Below are positions 7,658-15,189 of a DNA stretch of 64,000 nt, piece by piece. Origin of the DNA: CAKAHY01 sp963522175 (GTDB taxonomy: Bacteria > Bacillota > Clostridia > Lachnospirales > Lachnospiraceae); contig CAUQXC010000004.1 in the NCBI GenBank assembly GCA_963522175.1, positions 186,001 through 250,000 on the forward strand, in the 5' to 3' direction. The notes under the pieces were generated by a model. The model saw nothing but the letters and a program-made list of their open reading frames with translations, ran no database searches and was not told the DNA's origin. Position numbers and translations under genes: made by a program. Position 1 is the first letter of the stretch, and each line of letters begins with the position of its first letter.

Positions 7658-9328
7658 ATGGAAAAAAAGTGGTGGCATGATAAAGTGGCATATCAAATTT
7701 ATCCCAAGAGTTTTTTGGATACAAACGGGGACGGAATAGGAGATTTGCGGGGAGTAATAAATAAACTTGATTATCTTAAAGATTTAGGCATAGATATAAT
7801 ATGGCTTTCTCCTATATTTGCTTCTCCTTTTGCGGATCAGGGCTATGACATATCGGATTATTACAATCTGGATCCAAGATTCGGAACCATGGAGGAAATG
7901 GATGAGCTTATCGTAAAAGCTAAAGAAAGAAATATGTACATATTGATGGATTTGGTTATAAATCACTGCTCCGACGAACATGAGTGGTTTAAGAAGGCTT
8001 GCGAGGACCCGGACGGAAAATACGGAAAGTATTTTTATATAGAGGATGTAAAGGACGGTAAAGTGCCGTCCAACTGGCGTTCATATTTCGGAGGAAGTGT
8101 ATGGGATAAGCTTCCGGGACATGAGGATAAGTATTATTTGCATATGTTCCATAAAAAGCAACCCGACCTTAACTGGGAAAACAAGGAAGTCAGAGAAGAA
8201 ATATACAAGATGATAAACTGGTGGATGGATAAGGGACTGGGAGGTTTCAGAATAGATGCCATCATAAATATAAAAAAGGCGCTTCCTTTTGAAAGCTATC
8301 CTGCCGACAGAGACGACGGAATGTGTGCCGCACGTGTTATGTTAAAGCATGCGAGGGGGGTCGGAGAGTTCCTCGGAGAGTTAAGGGACAGATGCTTTAA
8401 GCCTTATGACGCCTTTACAGTTGGAGAGGTATTTGATGTTAAGGATGAGGAGCTGCTTGATTTTATATCGGACAACGGATATTTCTCGACCATGTTTGAT
8501 TTCAGTACGGCTGTGCTGCGCCAAAGTCCTAAGGGATGGTACGATTACAAAAAGCCGGATGCGAAGGATTATATTAATGCTATTTTCAAGGCTCAGAAAA
8601 GAATTGAAAATGTAGCCCTGCTTTCAAATATTATAGAAAATCATGATGAACCGAGAGGAGTAAGCCATTATCTTCCTGAAGGAGAGGTAAATGATAAGTC
8701 GAAGAAGATGCTTGCCCTCATAAATATCTGCGTAAAAGGTATACCTTTCATATATCAAGGTCAGGAGCTAGGTATGGAAAATACCGTTTTTGAAAGTATA
8801 GAGGATGTGGATGACATTTCCACCCTTGACCAGTACAAGCTCGCATTGCATGCCGGTCACGATGAAGAAACCGCCCTCAAGCTTGTTGCAAAACACAGCA
8901 GAGATAATGCGAGGACACCTATGCCTTGGAATGCGGGCGAAAATGCCGGCTTCAGCAGTGCAAAGCCGTGGCTTAAGCTGAATCCGAGTTACAAAGAAAT
9001 AAATGTGGAAAATAATTTAAAGAACGAGGATTCTATTTTTAATTTCTACAAAAAGCTTATACACCTCAGAAAATCGGATGAGTATACGGACAGTCTTTCT
9101 TACGGAAGCTTTGACAGAGTAGAGCTTCCTGATGAAAATATCATGGCATTTACAAGAAAGGGTGAAAAGAGTGCTGTTTTGATACTTGCCAATTTCCAAA
9201 ATAAGGAAGCTAAGGTAAAGCTCCCTTATGAAGTTAAGAGGATTTTAATAGACAACTATAAAAAAGAGGGAGGCTTCGGTAAGGAGCTTACCTTGGAACC
9301 GTACGAAGCTATGGTAGCGGAGATATAA
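7658..9328 (+). CDS. Second GH13 alpha-glucosidase
   Basis: A 556-residue paralogue of the preceding enzyme, 15 bases after it and with its own GGAGG site. Catalytic residues are conserved at the same numbers: Asp200 (GFRIDA), Glu257 (TVGE) and Asp330 (ENHDEP). Ala follows the nucleophile instead of Val, and an NIKK stretch follows, so the +1 subsite differs and so probably does linkage or substrate choice. Together the two enzymes likely split different alpha-glucosides delivered by the upstream importer. The operon ends in a hairpin shared with the convergent pfl genes. Confidence 0.88.
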   Translation: MEKKWWHDKVAYQIYPKSFLDTNGDGIGDLRGVINKLDYLKDLGIDIIWLSPIFASPFADQGYDISDYYNLDPRFGTMEEMDELIVKAKERNMYILMDLVINHCSDEHEWFKKACEDPDGKYGKYFYIEDVKDGKVPSNWRSYFGGSVWDKLPGHEDKYYLHMFHKKQPDLNWENKEVREEIYKMINWWMDKGLGGFRIDAIINIKKALPFESYPADRDDGMCAARVMLKHARGVGEFLGELRDRCFKPYDAFTVGEVFDVKDEELLDFISDNGYFSTMFDFSTAVLRQSPKGWYDYKKPDAKDYINAIFKAQKRIENVALLSNIIENHDEPRGVSHYLPEGEVNDKSKKMLALINICVKGIPFIYQGQELGMENTVFESIEDVDDISTLDQYKLALHAGHDEETALKLVAKHSRDNARTPMPWNAGENAGFSSAKPWLKLNPSYKEINVENNLKNEDSIFNFYKKLIHLRKSDEYTDSLSYGSFDRVELPDENIMAFTRKGEKSAVLILANFQNKEAKVKLPYEVKRILIDNYKKEGGFGKELTLEPYEAMVAEI

Positions 9329-9383
9329 AATAAGACCTTGTACCTTGAAGACTGTGCAGTCCGAAAGGTACAAGGTCCTTATT
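9329..9383. terminator. Bidirectional terminator between convergent operons
   Basis: AATAAG-ACCTTGTACCTT pairs with AAGGTACAAGGT-C-CTTATT (one bulged base), about 18 pairs around an 18-base loop. It lies between the stop codons of the glucosidase and the minus-strand pflA and can act in both directions. Confidence 0.85.
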
Positions 9384-9386
9384 ATG

Positions 9387-10148
9387 TTATTTACTTGGAT
9401 TTTTATCCAATAATCCGGCTTTAATACCGTCTATAACGATTTTTCTCGCTCTTGCGGCATCTTCCGAGCCCAGAGCCTTTACTCCCTCCAAGGGATAAGA
9501 AATACCGAGGGTCTTATATTTGGTTATTCCCATAGTATGATATGGGAGTATATCAAGAGCTTTGATATTACTCAAACCGCTTAAAAAGTAACCCAGCTTA
9601 TAAAGGTATTCATCATTATAAGTAATTCCCGGAACAACAACATGCCGTATCCACATATCCTTATTGTTGTCGGAGAGGTATCTTGCAAAATCAAGTATAT
9701 TTGAATTGCCGGAGCCCGTAAGCACACGATGAGCCGAGTCATCTATATGCTTAATATCCAACAAAAACAGGTCGCTTACTTCCAAAAGCCTGTCAAATTT
9801 TTTCATAGCTTCCGGATTATCCTTAGAGAAGGTAATACCGCTCGTATCGACACAGGTATGTATACCTTGTTTTTTAGCTTCCGTAAATAATTCTATAATA
9901 AAATCTATTTGCAAAAGCGGTTCTCCGCCGGTACAGGTAATACCGCCGTCTTTAAGATAGGCTGCGTAAGAAGCGTAGTCTTTTAATATCTCGTCAACCG
10001 ACTTCATTTTAGCGGGTTTAAGCTGCCATGTATCGGGATTGTGACAGTATTGACAACGCAAAGGGCAACCTTGAAAAAAGATAACATATCTGATTCCCGG
10101 CCCGTCTACGGTACCGAAGGTCTCAATCGAGTGAATATTACCAAGCAT
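9387..10148 (-). CDS. pflA: Pyruvate formate-lyase activating enzyme
   Basis: A 253-residue radical-SAM enzyme. Cys28, Cys32 and Cys35 form the CxxxCxxC iron-sulfur motif (GCPLRCQYCHNP), followed by the GGEP SAM-binding motif (TCTGGEPLLQ). Length and sequence match PflA. It abstracts hydrogen from the conserved glycine of pyruvate formate-lyase, here carried on the separate 79-residue protein encoded just upstream. The ATG is 4 bases after that gene's stop and uses a GAGGG site inside its end, so expression of activase and radical domain is coupled. The enzyme works only without oxygen, which fits an obligate anaerobe. Confidence 0.95.
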   Translation of the reverse strand: MLGNIHSIETFGTVDGPGIRYVIFFQGCPLRCQYCHNPDTWQLKPAKMKSVDEILKDYASYAAYLKDGGITCTGGEPLLQIDFIIELFTEAKKQGIHTCVDTSGITFSKDNPEAMKKFDRLLEVSDLFLLDIKHIDDSAHRVLTGSGNSNILDFARYLSDNNKDMWIRHVVVPGITYNDEYLYKLGYFLSGLSNIKALDILPYHTMGITKYKTLGISYPLEGVKALGSEDAARARKIVIDGIKAGLLDKNPSK

Positions 10149-10151
10149 TAA

Positions 10152-10391
10152 TTACATACCCTCGTGGAAAGTTCTTGAAATAACGTCATTTTGCTGCTCA
10201 GTTGTCAACTTATTGAAGTTAACGGCATATCCCGATACGCGAACGGTTAACTGAGGATATTTCTCAGGGTGAGCCTGAGCATCAAGCAATGTTTCCTTGG
10301 AGAAAACATTGATATTTAAGTGATGACCGCCGTTTGCCGAATAACCGTCAAGCATTGATACGAGGTTATCAACTTGTGAATTTGTTGCCAT
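10152..10391 (-). CDS. Stand-alone glycyl-radical domain of pyruvate formate-lyase (GrcA-like)
   Basis: A 79-residue protein that matches only the C-terminal end of ordinary PflB: a helix, a GHHLNINVF segment, PEKYPQLTVRVSGYAVNF with radical Gly54, and the final DVISRTFHEGM. In most bacteria this stretch is the last part of a single chain of about 760 residues. Here the main protein stops before it, and this gene has its own AAGGAAGG site and ATG. The autonomous radical cofactor of E. coli (GrcA/YfiD) repairs damaged Pfl by replacing the same domain, so a split enzyme is chemically plausible. In this organism the small protein would be required rather than a spare part. Confidence 0.9.
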   Translation of the reverse strand: MATNSQVDNLVSMLDGYSANGGHHLNINVFSKETLLDAQAHPEKYPQLTVRVSGYAVNFNKLTTEQQNDVISRTFHEGM

Positions 10392-10433
10392 AATAATTCC
10401 TTCCTTCTATAAAATAATAAAGATTGATAGTTG

Positions 10434-10622
10434 CTATTTATTTTCATCTGCTATATCCAGTAAAGTGGGAACCTGACAAGCCATACAAGGACAGCCGTCG
10501 GCAGCCGGATTATCGGAGTTTGCAGACTGAAAAACATTTATGTGTCCGGTACCTTTAGACATTTGATTATCAAGTAGTTCTACAAGAGCCTCTATGTCAA
10601 TTTCTTTTTCATTAGGATTCAT
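10434..10622 (-). CDS. Degenerate glycyl-radical-domain paralogue with CxCxxC motif
   Basis: A 62-residue protein. The start at 10622 is chosen because GAGGAGG lies 6 bases upstream; it overlaps the end of the pfl gene by 11 bases. Its first 35 residues align with the neighbouring glycyl-radical protein (IEALVELLDNQ...GHINVF against VDNLVSMLDGY...LNINVF). Where the radical loop should follow there is instead a cysteine cluster, Cys44-x-Cys46-x2-Cys49 (DGCPCMAC), and no RVSGY. It cannot carry the radical. It may bind the main subunit, fill the site under oxygen, or bind a metal; these roles are inferred. I know of no named family for it. Confidence 0.75.
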   Translation of the reverse strand: MNPNEKEIDIEALVELLDNQMSKGTGHINVFQSANSDNPAADGCPCMACQVPTLLDIADENK

Positions 10623-12672
10623 TTTTAGCCTCCTCGTAAAGAGCATCCAAATCAAGCTCTCCTGAGAAGATCTTATCATCCTTGCCTAAGGCACCCGGTA
10701 TGATTGAGAAGGTATTTGAAATACCGTCCTGTGCGTCGTTAAACGGAAGCTTGGATACGGAAGCAAGCGAAGCAAGAGCTCCGTGAGTATCTCTTCTGTG
10801 CATAGGGTTTGCACCCGGTGCGAAAGGTTCTCCGTATCTTCTGCCGTCAGGAGTGTTTCCTGTCTTCTTGCCGTAAACAACGTTTGATGTAATTGTCAAA
10901 ATAGACATTGTAGGGATTGATTCACGGTATACATGATGCTTTCTTATTTTATTCATAAAGCGCTCAACAAGGTCTACCGCAAGCTTATCGACTCTGTCAT
11001 CATTGTTTCCGTATTTAGGGAAGTCTCCTTCAACCACATAATCATAAACAAGACCTTCTTCGTCACGTACGACCTTAACTTTAGCGTACTTGATAGCACT
11101 GAGCGAGTCGGCTACAACGGAAAGTCCGGCTATACCCGTAGCGAAGAATCTTTTTACATCCCTGTCGTGTAAAGCCATCTGTACGGCTTCATAAGCATAT
11201 TTATCATGCATATAATGGATAACATTTAAAGTGTTTACATAAAGCTTTGCAAGCCATTCCATCATATCGTCGTATTTTGTCATAACATCATCAAAATCAA
11301 GGTATTCACCCTCAACCTTGCGGAAACGGGGACCTACCTGAACGTGAGATTTTTCATCGACACCTCCGTTTATAGCATAGAGCAGACATTTTGCAAGGTT
11401 TGCTCTTGCACCGAAGAATTGCATTTCCTTTCCGACTCTCATCGAAGAAACACAGCAGGCTATAGCATAGTCGTCACCGTGATCCGGACGCATAATCTCA
11501 TCGTTCTCATACTGTATGGAAGAGGTATTTATAGACATCTTCGCACAAAAACGCTTAAAGTTTATAGGGAGGGCAGGGGACCAAAGAACCGTCATATTAG
11601 GCTCCGGTGCCGTACCGAGGTTTGTAAGCGTATGTAAATACCTGAAAGAGGTTCTTGTTACGAGAGGACGTCCGTCAAGTCCTATACCGGCTATAGATTC
11701 GGTTACCCATGTAGGGTCGCCTGAGAATAACTGGTTGTATTCAGGAGTACGGGCAAATTTGACAAGACGAAGCTTCATTATGAAGTGATCCACAAGCTCC
11801 TGAGCCTCCGTTTCGTTTATAATACCGTTTTTCAAGTCTCTTTCTATATAGATATCAATAAAGGTCGAGGTTCTTCCAAGGCTCATTGCCGCACCGTTTT
11901 GTTGCTTAACAGCCGCAAGGTAAGCAATATAAAGCCACTGTATAGCTTCTCTTGCATTTGAAGCAGGCTGAGAAATGTCAAAGCCGTAGATTTTACCGAG
12001 TTCCTTTAATTCACCCAAGGCACGAAGCTGCTCGGCAAGCTCTTCCCTGAGACGTATATTTTTTCCCGTCATTCTTTCGAGAGAGTAAGCAAGCTGCTCT
12101 TTCTTATCCTCAATAAGGAAGTCGATACCGTACAAAGCGACACGACGGTAATCTCCTATAATACGTCCTCTTCCGTATGCATCCGGAAGTCCCGTTATAA
12201 TTCCGGATTTTCTTGCGGCTCTCATTTCCGGTGTATATACGTCAAATACTCCTTGATTATGAGTTTTGCGGTATTTTGTAAATATATCGATAACCTCGTC
12301 GTCAACCTTATATCCGTAAGATTCGCAGGCAAGCTCCGACATACGGATGCCTCCGAAAGGCTGCAACGAGCGTTTAAAAGGTTTATCGGTTTGGAAGCCG
12401 ACAATCTTTTCCAAATCTTTGTCAAGATATCCCGGACCGTGGCTTGTGATGGTTGAAATTATCTTTGTATCCATATCGAGAACGCCGCCGGCTTCTCTTT
12501 CTTTAGCGGATAAATCCATTACCATATCCCAAAGCTTTTTGGTTGCTTCGGTAGGCGGTGCCAAAAAACTGTCATCACCCTCGTAAGGGCTGTAATTTTT
12601 TTGAATGAAATCACGAACATCTACCTTTTTCTGCCATTTTCCGGGTGTAAAACCTTCCCAGCCTGTATACAT
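10612..12672 (-). CDS. pflB: Pyruvate formate-lyase catalytic subunit lacking the glycyl-radical domain
   Basis: A 686-residue protein matching PflB from its N-terminus (WEGFTPGKWQKKVDVRDFI) through the catalytic di-cysteine Cys406-Cys407 (IACCVSSMRVG) to PGALGKDDKIF, then a short acidic tail and stop. It converts pyruvate and CoA to acetyl-CoA and formate. The last 75-80 residues of a normal PflB, with the radical glycine, are absent and encoded two genes downstream. The break is not a simple frameshift: each piece has its own ribosome site and start. AAAGGAGG precedes the ATG. Gene order is catalytic subunit, Cys-rich paralogue, radical domain, activase. Confidence 0.93.
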   Translation of the reverse strand: MYTGWEGFTPGKWQKKVDVRDFIQKNYSPYEGDDSFLAPPTEATKKLWDMVMDLSAKEREAGGVLDMDTKIISTITSHGPGYLDKDLEKIVGFQTDKPFKRSLQPFGGIRMSELACESYGYKVDDEVIDIFTKYRKTHNQGVFDVYTPEMRAARKSGIITGLPDAYGRGRIIGDYRRVALYGIDFLIEDKKEQLAYSLERMTGKNIRLREELAEQLRALGELKELGKIYGFDISQPASNAREAIQWLYIAYLAAVKQQNGAAMSLGRTSTFIDIYIERDLKNGIINETEAQELVDHFIMKLRLVKFARTPEYNQLFSGDPTWVTESIAGIGLDGRPLVTRTSFRYLHTLTNLGTAPEPNMTVLWSPALPINFKRFCAKMSINTSSIQYENDEIMRPDHGDDYAIACCVSSMRVGKEMQFFGARANLAKCLLYAINGGVDEKSHVQVGPRFRKVEGEYLDFDDVMTKYDDMMEWLAKLYVNTLNVIHYMHDKYAYEAVQMALHDRDVKRFFATGIAGLSVVADSLSAIKYAKVKVVRDEEGLVYDYVVEGDFPKYGNNDDRVDKLAVDLVERFMNKIRKHHVYRESIPTMSILTITSNVVYGKKTGNTPDGRRYGEPFAPGANPMHRRDTHGALASLASVSKLPFNDAQDGISNTFSIIPGALGKDDKIFSGELDLDALYEEAKNES

Positions 12673-12730
12673 AAAAATCCTCCTTTAAAAATAAATATAG
12701 AGTGTTTAAAGTATAAAACATTCTTTAACA

Positions 12731-12749
12731 TTAAGTTAGGTTAACTTAA
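12731..12749. promoter_or_regulatory. Dyad in the pfl promoter region (candidate operator)
   Basis: TTAAGTTA (12731-12738) and TAACTTAA (12742-12749) are perfect inverted repeats around three bases, within a wider GTTAGG/CTAACC-rich stretch. It lies about 20-40 bases downstream of the pfl -10 box, a repressor position. A redox regulator such as Rex would suit the gene, but the spacing is shorter than the usual Rex site, so the regulator is open. Confidence 0.45.
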
Positions 12750-12766
12750 CTAACCTCATGTGATAA

Positions 12767-12794
12767 AGTATAGTAAATTGCTATGGAATGTCAA
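12767..12794 (-). promoter_or_regulatory. Promoter for the pfl operon
   Basis: On the minus strand TTGACA (12794-12789) and TATACT (12772-12767) are 16 bases apart. Transcription would begin near 12760, about 90 bases before the pflB start codon, and would run through the dyad at 12731-12749. Confidence 0.7.
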
Positions 12795-12820
12795 TACGCC
12801 TTTTGTTTTTTTGATAATAC

Positions 12821-12870
12821 AGGGCTGTTCTTTTTGAAATACATTAAAAATACAATTTCAAAAAAGCCTT
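12821..12870. other. Imperfect hairpin in the pfl-lar intergenic stretch
   Basis: CTTTTTGAAAT and ATTTCAAAAAAG, with flanking GGCT/AGCC, form an imperfect stem around an A-rich loop. It lies between two divergent promoters and is not followed by an obvious gene end. No known riboswitch was recognised; the rest of 12795-12974 shows nothing clear. Confidence 0.3.
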
Positions 12871-12974
12871 ATTTTTTCAAGCCGTGTACCGTTTGCATCA
12901 ACTGTATACAAGCCTGATACGACTTCATTTACAGCCATATATCCGCCGGCTTTATCTATGACTTGGAATGTCTG

Positions 12975-13003
12975 TTGTATAACAAGGCTAAACATCTTAC
13001 TAT
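12975..13003 (+). promoter_or_regulatory. Probable promoter for the lar operon
   Basis: TTGTAT (12975-12980) and TACTAT (12998-13003) are 17 bases apart, 56 bases before the preferred larB start. Both boxes are one or two bases off consensus. Confidence 0.45.
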
Positions 13004-13058
13004 ATAAAACAGGAAATATGTGTTAGAATAAAAAAAATCGAACTTGGGGTATTTGGTA

Positions 13059-13820
13059 ATGGACATAGAACAGATTTTAAAAAATTTAAAAGACGGCGAA
13101 ATAAGTCTTTCGGAGGCTGAGCTGCTTATAAAAAGAAAACCTTTTGAGGATATGGGCTTTGCAAAGCTTGATACGAACAGGAGCCTCAGACAGGGTTTTA
13201 GTGAAGTGGTTTTCGGTCAGAGCAAGGAAAAGGAGCATTTGCTGTCTATAATAGAGAAAATATATGAGCTCGAAGGAGAAGTGCTGGTAACGAGGGTATC
13301 TGAAGAAAAAGCCCGATATATCCTGTCAAAGCTCCCGCTTGCAAACTATGACAAGATTTCAAGGATTCTTACTCTGAGAGATAAAGAAAAAGAAAAAGAG
13401 GGAAATATTGCGGTTTGTACAGCAGGAACGGCAGATATAGCTGTAGCCGAAGAAGCGGCACTCAGTGCCGAATTTTTCGGTACGAAAGTTGACAGAATAT
13501 ATGATGTGGGGGTCAGCGGTATACACAGGCTTCTTTCAAAACTTGACAGACTTAATAAGGCAAATGCCGTTATCTGTATAGCGGGTATGGAAGGGGCGTT
13601 GCCCAGTGTGGTAGGAGGTCTTGTGGATGTGCCGGTTATAGCGGTGCCGACTTCCGTAGGTTACGGAGCGAATTTCGGCGGTGTTTCGGCACTTTTAACT
13701 ATGATCAATTCTTGTGCGAACGGAATAAGTGTAGTCAATATAGATAACGGCTACGGAGCGGCATATATTGCGACGCAGATTAACAGACTCAGTGTAAGGG
13801 GAGGAAAGAAAAGTGAGTAA
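13059..13820 (+). CDS. larB: LarB, nickel-pincer cofactor synthesis (PurE-like carboxylase/hydrolase)
   Basis: A 253-residue protein with the LarB layout: a helical N-terminal part of about 110 residues (ILKNLKDGEISLSEAE), then a PurE-like Rossmann domain with TAGTADIAVAEEA, AGMEGALPSVVGGLVD and PTSVGYGANFGG. LarB carboxylates and hydrolyses nicotinic acid adenine dinucleotide, the first step to the nickel-pincer nucleotide of lactate racemase. The ATG at 13059 is preferred to an in-frame TTG at 13044, because GGGG sits about 10 bases before it and LarB homologues begin here. The end overlaps larC by 8 bases. larB, larC and larE form one operon. Confidence 0.93.
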   Translation: MDIEQILKNLKDGEISLSEAELLIKRKPFEDMGFAKLDTNRSLRQGFSEVVFGQSKEKEHLLSIIEKIYELEGEVLVTRVSEEKARYILSKLPLANYDKISRILTLRDKEKEKEGNIAVCTAGTADIAVAEEAALSAEFFGTKVDRIYDVGVSGIHRLLSKLDRLNKANAVICIAGMEGALPSVVGGLVDVPVIAVPTSVGYGANFGGVSALLTMINSCANGISVVNIDNGYGAAYIATQINRLSVRGGKKSE

Positions 13821-15189
13821 AAGTTTATATTTGGAGTGTTTTTCGGGCATAAGCGGAGATATGTTTGTTGCCGCCATGCTGGATCTCGGGGTAAGTGAGG
13901 AGAAGCTGCTGGCGGCTTTAAACAGTATAGATGCGGACGGTTTTGAAATAAAGATAAGCAGGAAAGAAAAATCCGGAGTTGAAGCCTGCGATTTTGATGT
14001 AGTTCTTAAAGAAGGATATGAAAATCATGACCATGATATGGAATATTTGCACGGGCACAGCCACGAACACGAGCACAGCAATGAACACGAGCATAGTCAC
14101 GAACACGAGCATAGCCATGGGCACGAGCACAGCAATGAACACGAGCATAGTCACGAACACGAGCATAGCCATGGGCACGAGCACAGCCACGAACACGAAC
14201 ACAGCCATGGGAACGAGCATAATCACGACCATATTCACAGGAACTTGGGCGACGTTATAAAAATAATAAATTCCGCCGGGATATCCGATAAGGCGAGAAA
14301 GCTTGCCGTAAATATATTTGAGATAGTGGCGAAGGCGGAAGCAAAGGTACATAATAAGCCTTTGGAAGAGGTTCATTTTCACGAAGTCGGAGCAGTGGAC
14401 TCCATTGTAGATATAATCGCGGCGGCGGTATGTATAACGGAACTTGGGGTAGATAAAGTAATAGTGCCTATCGTATATGAGGGAGGCGGAAGTATAAGAT
14501 GCAGACACGGTATACTTCCGGTACCCGTACCTGCAAGTGCCGCTATCATAGAGGAACATAAAATAAACATAAAGCTCGGAACTTGCGAGGGAGAGCTTGT
14601 AACGCCTACGGGGGCGGCAATAGTTGCAAGTCTTAAAACAAGTGACAGCCTGCCTGAAAGCTTTAAAATACTCAAAGTAGGTATAGGTGCGGGAAAGAGA
14701 AAGTATAATTGTGCCGGAATATTAAGAGCTATGCTTATTGAGGAAGAGGATGAAGCGGGAAGCGACATAGTATATAAGCTTGAAAGTAATATAGATGACT
14801 GCTCGGGGGAGATGCTCGGCTATACCCTTGATAGGCTTTTAGATGCGGGTGCTTTGGATGTAAGCTATACTCCGATTTTTATGAAGAAAAACAGACCCGC
14901 ATATCAGATTAATGTTATAACAAAAAGGGAAAAGCTTGAAGAAATTAAAAATATCATTTTTGAAGAAACAAGTACCATAGGTATAAGAGTCTATGAAACC
15001 GAAAGATATGTGTTACTGAGAAATATAAGGGTTCTTGAAACGGAATATGGGAGTATAAGAGTAAAGGAATGTGTTTTGCCGGGCGGAAAGAAGCTTAGCT
15101 ACCCGGAATATGAGAGTCTTGTAAAAATATGCAAAGAAAAGGGACTTACGTATAAAGAATTGTATAACAGGATAATCGGAGGCTTATAA
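13813..15189 (+). CDS. larC: LarC, nickel insertion protein with expanded His-rich repeat
   Basis: A 458-residue protein beginning YLECFSGISGDMFVAAMLDLG, the LarC signature, with EEVHFHEVGAVDSIVDI and PVPVPASAAII further on. LarC uses CTP to insert nickel into the dithiolated pyridinium precursor. Between about residues 72 and 140 is a very long His/Glu/Ser/Gly tract built of HEHSHEHEHSHGHEHSNE-like units, encoded by tandem DNA repeats, which should bind many nickel or zinc ions. The gene is one open frame, unlike the larC1/larC2 frameshift arrangement of Lactobacillus plantarum. The start is GTG with GGGGAGGAAAG before it, inside the end of larB. The stop overlaps larE by one base. Confidence 0.93.
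   Translation: MSKSLYLECFSGISGDMFVAAMLDLGVSEEKLLAALNSIDADGFEIKISRKEKSGVEACDFDVVLKEGYENHDHDMEYLHGHSHEHEHSNEHEHSHEHEHSHGHEHSNEHEHSHEHEHSHGHEHSHEHEHSHGNEHNHDHIHRNLGDVIKIINSAGISDKARKLAVNIFEIVAKAEAKVHNKPLEEVHFHEVGAVDSIVDIIAAAVCITELGVDKVIVPIVYEGGGSIRCRHGILPVPVPASAAIIEEHKINIKLGTCEGELVTPTGAAIVASLKTSDSLPESFKILKVGIGAGKRKYNCAGILRAMLIEEEDEAGSDIVYKLESNIDDCSGEMLGYTLDRLLDAGALDVSYTPIFMKKNRPAYQINVITKREKLEEIKNIIFEETSTIGIRVYETERYVLLRNIRVLETEYGSIRVKECVLPGGKKLSYPEYESLVKICKEKGLTYKELYNRIIGGL
14071..14178 (+). repeat. Two perfect 54-bp tandem repeats in larC
   Basis: Bases 14071-14124 and 14125-14178 are identical 54-base copies, each coding 18 residues of His/Glu-rich sequence. Shorter imperfect units flank them on both sides (14050-14070 and 14179-14235). 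The in-frame length allows gain or loss of copies without breaking larC, so strains may differ in metal-binding capacity. Confidence 0.9.

Noticed and set aside
10686..12586. Plus- and minus-strand frames inside pflB
   Set aside because: All lie within the well-supported catalytic subunit gene.
13044..13058. TTG start of larB
   Set aside because: The ATG at 13059 has better spacing to GGGG and fits LarB homologues.
14050..14235. Possible CRISPR-like array
   Set aside because: The repeats are head-to-tail without unique spacers and are in frame in larC.
14018..14260. Other-frame and minus-strand open frames across the larC repeat
   Set aside because: They are by-products of the His/Glu tandem repeat and have no ribosome site or sensible composition.
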